From Zeugodacus cucurbitae (Eukaryota > Arthropoda > Insecta > Diptera > Tephritidae): DNA of 64,000 nucleotides. Every line of letters begins with the position of its first letter. Position 1 is the first letter of the stretch. The notes below the pieces were generated by a model. It was not told the origin of the DNA and searched no databases. It was given only the letters and a program-made list of their open reading frames with translations. Position numbers and translations under genes: made by a program. The stretch lies in assembly GCF_028554725.1 (NCBI RefSeq), contig NC_071672.1:3594501-3658500 (forward strand), read 5' to 3'. This document shows positions 58,709-64,000 of this stretch, piece after piece.

Positions 58709-61075
58709 GTGGCACATTCCACAAATAAGCCGCTATATATAGTACGAACCGCACGACGTCCGAGACCCCAATCACTCCTTAACACGCGTTTGATCTTGCC
58801 GGCAATTCCTAACAATCGCTACTCCACGTAAACCAAGTGAGGGTTGAAACACATCCTTTCGCCGATGGTCAATCCCAGATATTTGACTTGCGTCACATAC
58901 CTGATATTGACCCCATTCATTCGGACAATCGGTGGACGAGCCGATGACAGTATGCCTTTCAAGAGCATTGTCACCGTCTTGTCAATCGATATTTCAACCC
59001 CCACACCTATACCCCAATTGTGAACAATTTCTAACAGTCGTTCACCCTTTCGTCCTAACTCCAACCGTGAACGACCTTCAACTAGGAGCAGAAGATCGTC
59101 TGCATATGCACAACAACTACAAAGCGTTTCAAGTTGGCCAAGCAGAGAGTCCATCATTAGGTTCCAAATATATGGACCACAGATGGATCCCTGTGGGCAG
59201 CCCCGTTCTACCCTAATGTCCGCGCTACCATTCATTCCAACGATAGAGGCTTTTCTGTCCGAAAAGTAGCTCTGCCAGAGACTAATTTCCGGACAGCCAA
59301 GTTCCTCCAATCGTTGAATCACCCGATTCCAGATTAGGAAGTCAAATGCCCCCTTGAAGTCAACAAATATGCCGAGAACATATTTGTTGGTATTCTCCCT
59401 AACGGCCCTCTGGACATAAAACCAAGCATCCTCTATGCTGCGTCCTTTCCTGAAACCGTACTGCCTATCCGACCGCAGATCCCGCGTTAGCTCCTGAAGC
59501 CGTTCCACCATAACCCTCTCCAGTACTTTACCCAGCACTGGAAGAAGACTGATGCCCCGATATGATCGTGGATCACTCCTACTCTTATCAGGTGACTTCA
59601 GGAGAGGAACAACCCTAGCACTTTTCCACTCACGTGGAAAATACCCCTCACAAATGCACTTATCGTAAATGACCTCCAAGTATTCCGGAATGAACTTCCA
59701 CAAGCTTTTGTACAACTCTCCGTTCAAACCATCAAGACCTGGGGACCGTTTAGACCTAACCAGGCTAAAGGCATATCCCAACTCCCCATCATCAAGTGGA
59801 GGAACCGGTACCTCTTGTGCGAGAGGTGCCAGCTCCTCAGCCCTAGGAAAGAACGCTCCTAACAGAACCCCTGCACACTCACTCCATGTTGATAACACAG
59901 TGTCATCAACACGAAGAGAAGTGATGTCCTCCCTCCTACGACCCCTACAAATCCTTAAGACTTGACCCCAGGGGTTATCCCTATGCTCATTAACGAACCT
60001 CTCCACTCCTCTTCTTTGATTTTTATTAGCATGGCCTTATACTCATGCATCGCACAACTTAAATCGTTCCTAATCTGGGCCAACCTATCCGAATTTGACC
60101 GCCGAGCGCGTTGAAACTTCCGTCTCAATCGCCGGACAGCCCTCCTCTTCAGGGTTAATTCCTGCGTCCACCACTTTATTTTCCTAACCCTAAAATCCTT
60201 ATATTTCTTCAACAACCTATCGTTCACTCCCCAGACCAATTCGTACAACCGAGCAATTTGCTCGTCCACCCCCAGATTTTCAAACTCACTAAGCGGTATG
60301 TCCAATACCGCTTCCCTAACACACTGTCCATATTGGTTCAAGTCGATACCAGAGGTACGCCATCGCCGCAATGGACTTGCATACGTCGAGGGAGGGGAAT
60401 TAGGAGTAACCATAATTTTAATCAAATTATGATCGCTCAATCCCCACCCTCCCATAATCTCCCACCTAAAACTGAACGCCCTATTTGCTGCCTCATTGAT
60501 CAAGGACACGTCAATGTCGCTCCCCCCTCTAGGCCCATCAAATGTGTGCCACTCGCTTGGCTCATTTAGAATGTGGAGACTGTTAGCAGCCATCCATTCG
60601 CTTAATGCCCGACCCCGAATGTGGCTCCGATATCTGTGCGCCCATCGAGAAAACTTGCTAAACCACATCGAGGACGTGGCATTCGCATCCATCCCTAGGA
60701 TAAATGGGCTACCACTCGCAAGTAGTAGTAGGTTATCCATGTATCGCAGATAAGGCTCTATAGGTTCCCTAAACTTACAATACATGCTAGCAACAATCAG
60801 CAACCGAACCCCCCCTCTACAGAAACACATACACCCTCTTGTGACGAATCCAAAACTATGCAGTCATAGCTTGGGTCAGTCACAACTATTGCCGCATTAC
60901 ACCTAATTTCCGTGTAGACCCTGAAACCCCCAGGAAGACCACTTACCATTCCAAAATTGGTGGCGCATGGCTCCTGGAGTAAGGCGATGCTGCACCCACC
61001 CTCTATCATGCAACTCCCTAACTCGCACATAACTGCATAAGAACTCTGGCAATTTAATTGAAAAATCTCACCCAT
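58709..61075 (-). pseudogene. R1 ORF2, second tandem unit
   Basis: Same two frameshifts (near 60808 and 59993) and in-frame TAG (near 58820) as the copy at 51451-53817. RT motifs A, B and C all visible. Confidence 0.87.
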
Positions 61076-62442
61076 TAATGTCTGGCGAGAGCACGTCCGA
61101 CAACCCCACAGTAATTCGGACAGGCAGCCGACATCATGAGATGTCCCGCTGGCCTTCCTTTAAACGCACAGTTGCGACAATGAGGAGCATTGACGCAACT
61201 GGCAGCCCTGTGGCCCTCCTGACCACACCTCCGACAGACATCGGCCTTGGCCCTGCATTCTGCCACTCGGTGATCAAAACCCATGCACCGGAAGCAGCAG
61301 GTCACGGGACTATCCGCACGAACACGGAAGGAGAACCACTTGATGTAGCACCTACCCGCCTCCAGGAGGGTGGACATTAGTTTGTCCGTACCCTCTAGGA
61401 CAACATTTGTCCTGCCATCAGTCGCCACCTTCCAGGGACGACTGACCATCCTCACGTCCGTCTTTTTGGACTCTGGGCTGAACTCCCGAAGGTTCAGCCG
61501 AAACAGCTCCTCCATGAATTCTTCATGGGATATTTCCGTGTGTACTCCCTGTACCACGACCCTGGGCCCCAACTTTTTATTGACGCTAACGTCCAACCCT
61601 ACCTCACCGAATTTGGCGTTACTCGCCACTTTCTCCCTCTCCAAGACCGAGGGGGTACGAATGACCACCCCACCACCCTTAATAGCCTTCACTTCGTGAA
61701 CGCGTACTCCAAGAGAAGGTCCAACCTCCTTAACTACCTTCTTGATTACTTCCTTAGAGGAAGTCACAGGAGCCTTGCTCCTTACCACAACCGACCAGGT
61801 TTCTACTGGTCTCCGCATCGTCGGCGCAATTGCCTCCAGCACGGGTGCCGGAGGGGCAGGCGCCGAGGGAGCAGCAGCAGCCGCCCCTGCTGTGCTCCGA
61901 GGGACGGAAGATGTCCCACAACCCCCCTTCAATCCCTCAATTTGCCCACGAAGGTGAGCATTTTCCGTAAGGACACTCATAAGAATCTCCTCATATTTAG
62001 AGGCGATCCCTACGAGTTCCTTCATTGTTGTGACTTCGAGGCTTTTCGCCCCGAACACAACTTCGTTCAACTGGGCTGTTACGGCTTTCATTGCCGTAAC
62101 ATGACCCTCAACCCCAATAACACCCCCTTTACCCCCCTTGTTGCCTCCTACCTTGTCCAGGCAACCTTTCCTGCCTCCATTGGCTCCGTCCTTCGCCGCC
62201 GCCTTCACTCCTACGGCTGCTTTCGTAGCAACCGTATCTAGCGTCTGGAAACCCCCATCCGACCCGCTCTCGCCCGAGTTCGCCTGTGGTGGCGAACCCA
62301 ATCGCGCCTTCCTCTTGGGTGGGGGCCGCAAGGGTTGCCCCACTCCGTCCTCGTCCGTCGATGACTCCACCTGGACCATTGAAGGCCCGGAGTCTTCACT
62401 CTCCGCTGGGGCTTTTGCCCCTCTCCTCCGTGGTGGAGGCAT
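61075..62442 (-). CDS. R1 ORF1 protein, intact 455 residues, second tandem unit
   Basis: Translation matches that of 53817-55184 with no difference noticed. TAATG overlap with ORF2 at 61077-61073. Confidence 0.9.
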   Translation of the reverse strand: MPPPRRRGAKAPAESEDSGPSMVQVESSTDEDGVGQPLRPPPKRKARLGSPPQANSGESGSDGGFQTLDTVATKAAVGVKAAAKDGANGGRKGCLDKVGGNKGGKGGVIGVEGHVTAMKAVTAQLNEVVFGAKSLEVTTMKELVGIASKYEEILMSVLTENAHLRGQIEGLKGGCGTSSVPRSTAGAAAAAPSAPAPPAPVLEAIAPTMRRPVETWSVVVRSKAPVTSSKEVIKKVVKEVGPSLGVRVHEVKAIKGGGVVIRTPSVLEREKVASNAKFGEVGLDVSVNKKLGPRVVVQGVHTEISHEEFMEELFRLNLREFSPESKKTDVRMVSRPWKVATDGRTNVVLEGTDKLMSTLLEAGRCYIKWFSFRVRADSPVTCCFRCMGFDHRVAECRAKADVCRRCGQEGHRAASCVNAPHCRNCAFKGRPAGHLMMSAACPNYCGVVGRALARH

Positions 62443-62798
62443 TTCCGCTGCCTAACACTCACGCACAATTACACACAGTACTAATGTACACTATCACTAC
62501 CTGCACTGCACACAGATGCCGCTAACTACTGCTGGGAAATCCCACACTGTGTTCACTAGCACACACAAGTTAATGGCCTAAGCCGCTATCCTCACACACT
62601 TTTGGGAATACACACGATGTGTATAATCCCTCACGCACCTGCTCACTGTGTCTATTTTCATAACAGGCTACCGAAAATCCGGAAAAACCGAAAAATTCTA
62701 TCACTTTCAGAATACTGAAAAATACTTAAAAAATCGCTTTTTAAAAACTCGCAATGATGCGCAAACACGTCCGTTCACTTCGAGGTTCTACAAACAAC

Positions 62799-62998
62799 TG
62801 TGCAGATAGGGACAGTAGGAATCTCCTGAATTCCTTTATGCGCGTCACTAATACGATGACGATGCATTTGACTACGTAAATAGAATCATTTTTATGTCCG
62901 CCGTTTAACCAAACTTAGTTTTTTTTTATATGCAAATATATGTGGTTTCGGCTCTTTATATGTGGTTTCGGCTCTTTATATGTGGTTTCGGCTCTTCG
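62799..62998 (-). pseudogene. Degenerate 28S linker, third partial unit
   Basis: Same as 55541-55740, with three 20-bp repeats at 62939-62996. Confidence 0.75.
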
Positions 62999-63755
62999 CA
63001 GATAGGGACAATTGTGGATTTGTTTTAACGTATGTACCTGCCTGTGAAGGCCTTACCATACGTGTATTCAAAAACACAAATGGATTAATACAATGCGTCA
63101 ATCAGCGCCCTGTATTGTAGCTATGCACACTTCCAGTACCAATTGGCGTGTGGTATGGACACACTTATGCCACCTTGGTAGGGCCGAGGCCCATCTAAAA
63201 CCTCTGCCGTACTTTGGGTCCAGCACCCGGTTGCAATGCAACTCCACATTGAGTGACAAATATCACTCTCCCCGCATTCGGGTATTAAACCACAACCACC
63301 ACGATACTCCCCGAGGGGCCAGTCCGCACGAGTAGGTTGGAGCGACCTCCAAGGGCTCCTACTCCCCGTGGTACCAGAATTAAGTCTCCGGTCAGACCTC
63401 GTAGTTGAAACTAATACCAGTTGAGCTTCCATACAGCTCTGGACTGGTGACCATGGATTGAATCCCATTCTCTCAACCAATTCATACTCCTTTCACACCA
63501 GAAGCTAACCCCGGTCTTCAGCCAATTGTCCTCACAAATGCACTTATCATAAATGACCTCCAAGTATTCCGGAATGAACTTTCACAAGCATTTGCACATC
63601 TCTCCGTTCAGACCATCAAAACCTGGAGACCGTTTAGACCTGACCAGGCCAAGGGCATATCCCAGCTCCCCATCATCTAATGGAGGAACAGGTACCTCAT
63701 GTGCATGGGGTGCCTGAACCTCAGCCCTTTCAAAGAACGCTCCTAACAGAACCCC
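62999..63755 (-). mobile_element. R1: Mosaic R1 remnant inserted at the 28S R1 site
   Basis: Reading leftward from 28S: 5'-truncated ORF2 RT sequence (63755-63531, homologous to about 52616-52390 with more substitutions), a short C-terminal/3' segment, then a 3' UTR of the 44783-45242 type (63530-63213). It switches near 63213 to the 55741-56366 type. An ORF2 fragment and two 3' UTR lineages are thus combined. No intact frame. Confidence 0.78.
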
Positions 63756-63756
63756 A

Positions 63757-63788
63757 AGTAGATAGGGACAGTAGGAATCTCGTTAATT

Positions 63789-63872
<84 letters not shown>

Positions 63873-63889
63873 ACTTGAATTTCTTCACT

Positions 63890-63928
<39 letters not shown>

Positions 63929-63939
63929 ACACCCGTTAG

Positions 63940-63981
<42 letters not shown>

Positions 63982-64000
63982 CAAGTCCGTGCCAGTTCTG
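63757..64000 (-). rRNA. 28S rRNA: 28S rRNA gene fragment ending exactly at the R1 insertion site
   Basis: The minus strand carries conserved 28S sequence through CTTAAGGTAGCCAAATGCC, GACGCGCATGAATG and ends TGTCCCTATCTACT (63770-63757), the 14-bp R1 target, directly followed by R1 sequence. The R2 cleavage position (63830/63831) is uninterrupted. Conserved bases look undamaged, unlike the linkers at 3706, 47416, 48223, 55541, 56367 and 62799. The gene continues beyond the right edge. Confidence 0.92.

Larger units (their letters stand above)
58709..62798 (-). mobile_element. R1: R1 element, 3'-truncated, second tandem unit
   Basis: Duplicate of 51451-55540 at an offset of exactly 7258 bp. 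One difference noticed in coding sequence is Arg for Lys in LRICRGRR. Confidence 0.88.
47416..62998. repeat. Composite tandem duplication, 7258-bp unit (8144 bp in the first copy)
   Basis: All features from 47.4 to 55.5 kb recur from 55.5 to 62.8 kb in the same order. Offsets are 7258 bp for features to the right of the 177-bp repeat (for example 50004 to 57262, 53817 to 61075). The offset is 8144 bp for the R1 3' UTRs, because of five extra 177-bp monomers. Partial units extend to both sides: ORF1 at 45799-47059 on the left, and the linker and 3' UTR start at 62799-63212 on the right. Confidence 0.92.

Noticed and set aside
63825..63835. R2 insertion
   Set aside because: The R2 target is present and uninterrupted here and in the decayed linkers; no R2-type zinc-finger/RT frame was seen.

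Overview
This window is eukaryotic transposon and ribosomal-DNA sequence. No host protein-coding gene was recognised. Two stretches are 28S rRNA gene sequence on the minus strand: the end of the gene at about 38265-38826, and the part just 5' of the R1/R2 insertion sites at 63757-64000. Their wording and AT-rich 3' end suggest a higher fly (Diptera, Brachycera); the species cannot be told. R1-clade, RTE-clade and 17.6/297-type elements fit a decayed, heterochromatic margin of an rDNA locus.

Layout. 1-3077: left R1 element (minus), running off the edge. 3077-3810: R1 3' UTR and a degenerate 28S linker. 3826-4276: 177-bp repeats ending in poly(A). 4277-7640: RTE-clade element (plus). 7641-8610: AT-rich, one unclassified element. 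8615-38180: one LTR retrotransposon (minus) with 4-bp TATA target duplications. Its gag-protease-RT5' segment is present nine times, separated by (TTTTG)n arrays of 0.6-1.1 kb. 38265-38826: 28S 3' end, fused to an R1 remnant (38827-39247). 39260-44625: a second R1-clade element (plus) nested in that remnant with a 12-bp target duplication. 44638-47415: R1 pieces in head-to-tail order. 47416-62998: two copies of a composite tandem unit (about 8.1 and 7.26 kb) made of degenerate 28S, R1 3' UTR, degenerate 28S, 177-bp repeats, truncated RTE and inverted R1. 62999-63755: mosaic R1 remnant joined to genuine 28S exactly at the R1 target.

How the parts relate. Everything on the minus strand reads as one rDNA locus eroded by R1: intact 28S up to the R1 site, R1 copies linked by about 15-200 bp of decayed 28S, then the 28S 3' end and spacer, into which the LTR element jumped. 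Most reading frames are broken. The open ones are R1 ORF1 at 53817-55184 and 61075-62442, R1 ORF2 from 1395 to the edge, and gag or PR-RT fragments inside the amplified LTR element.

The most unusual object is the 29.6-kb LTR element. A normal element of roughly 6-7 kb seems to have turned part of its coding region into a nine-unit tandem array with pentanucleotide expansions. The units carry linked alleles, and no unit has all of the intact alleles.
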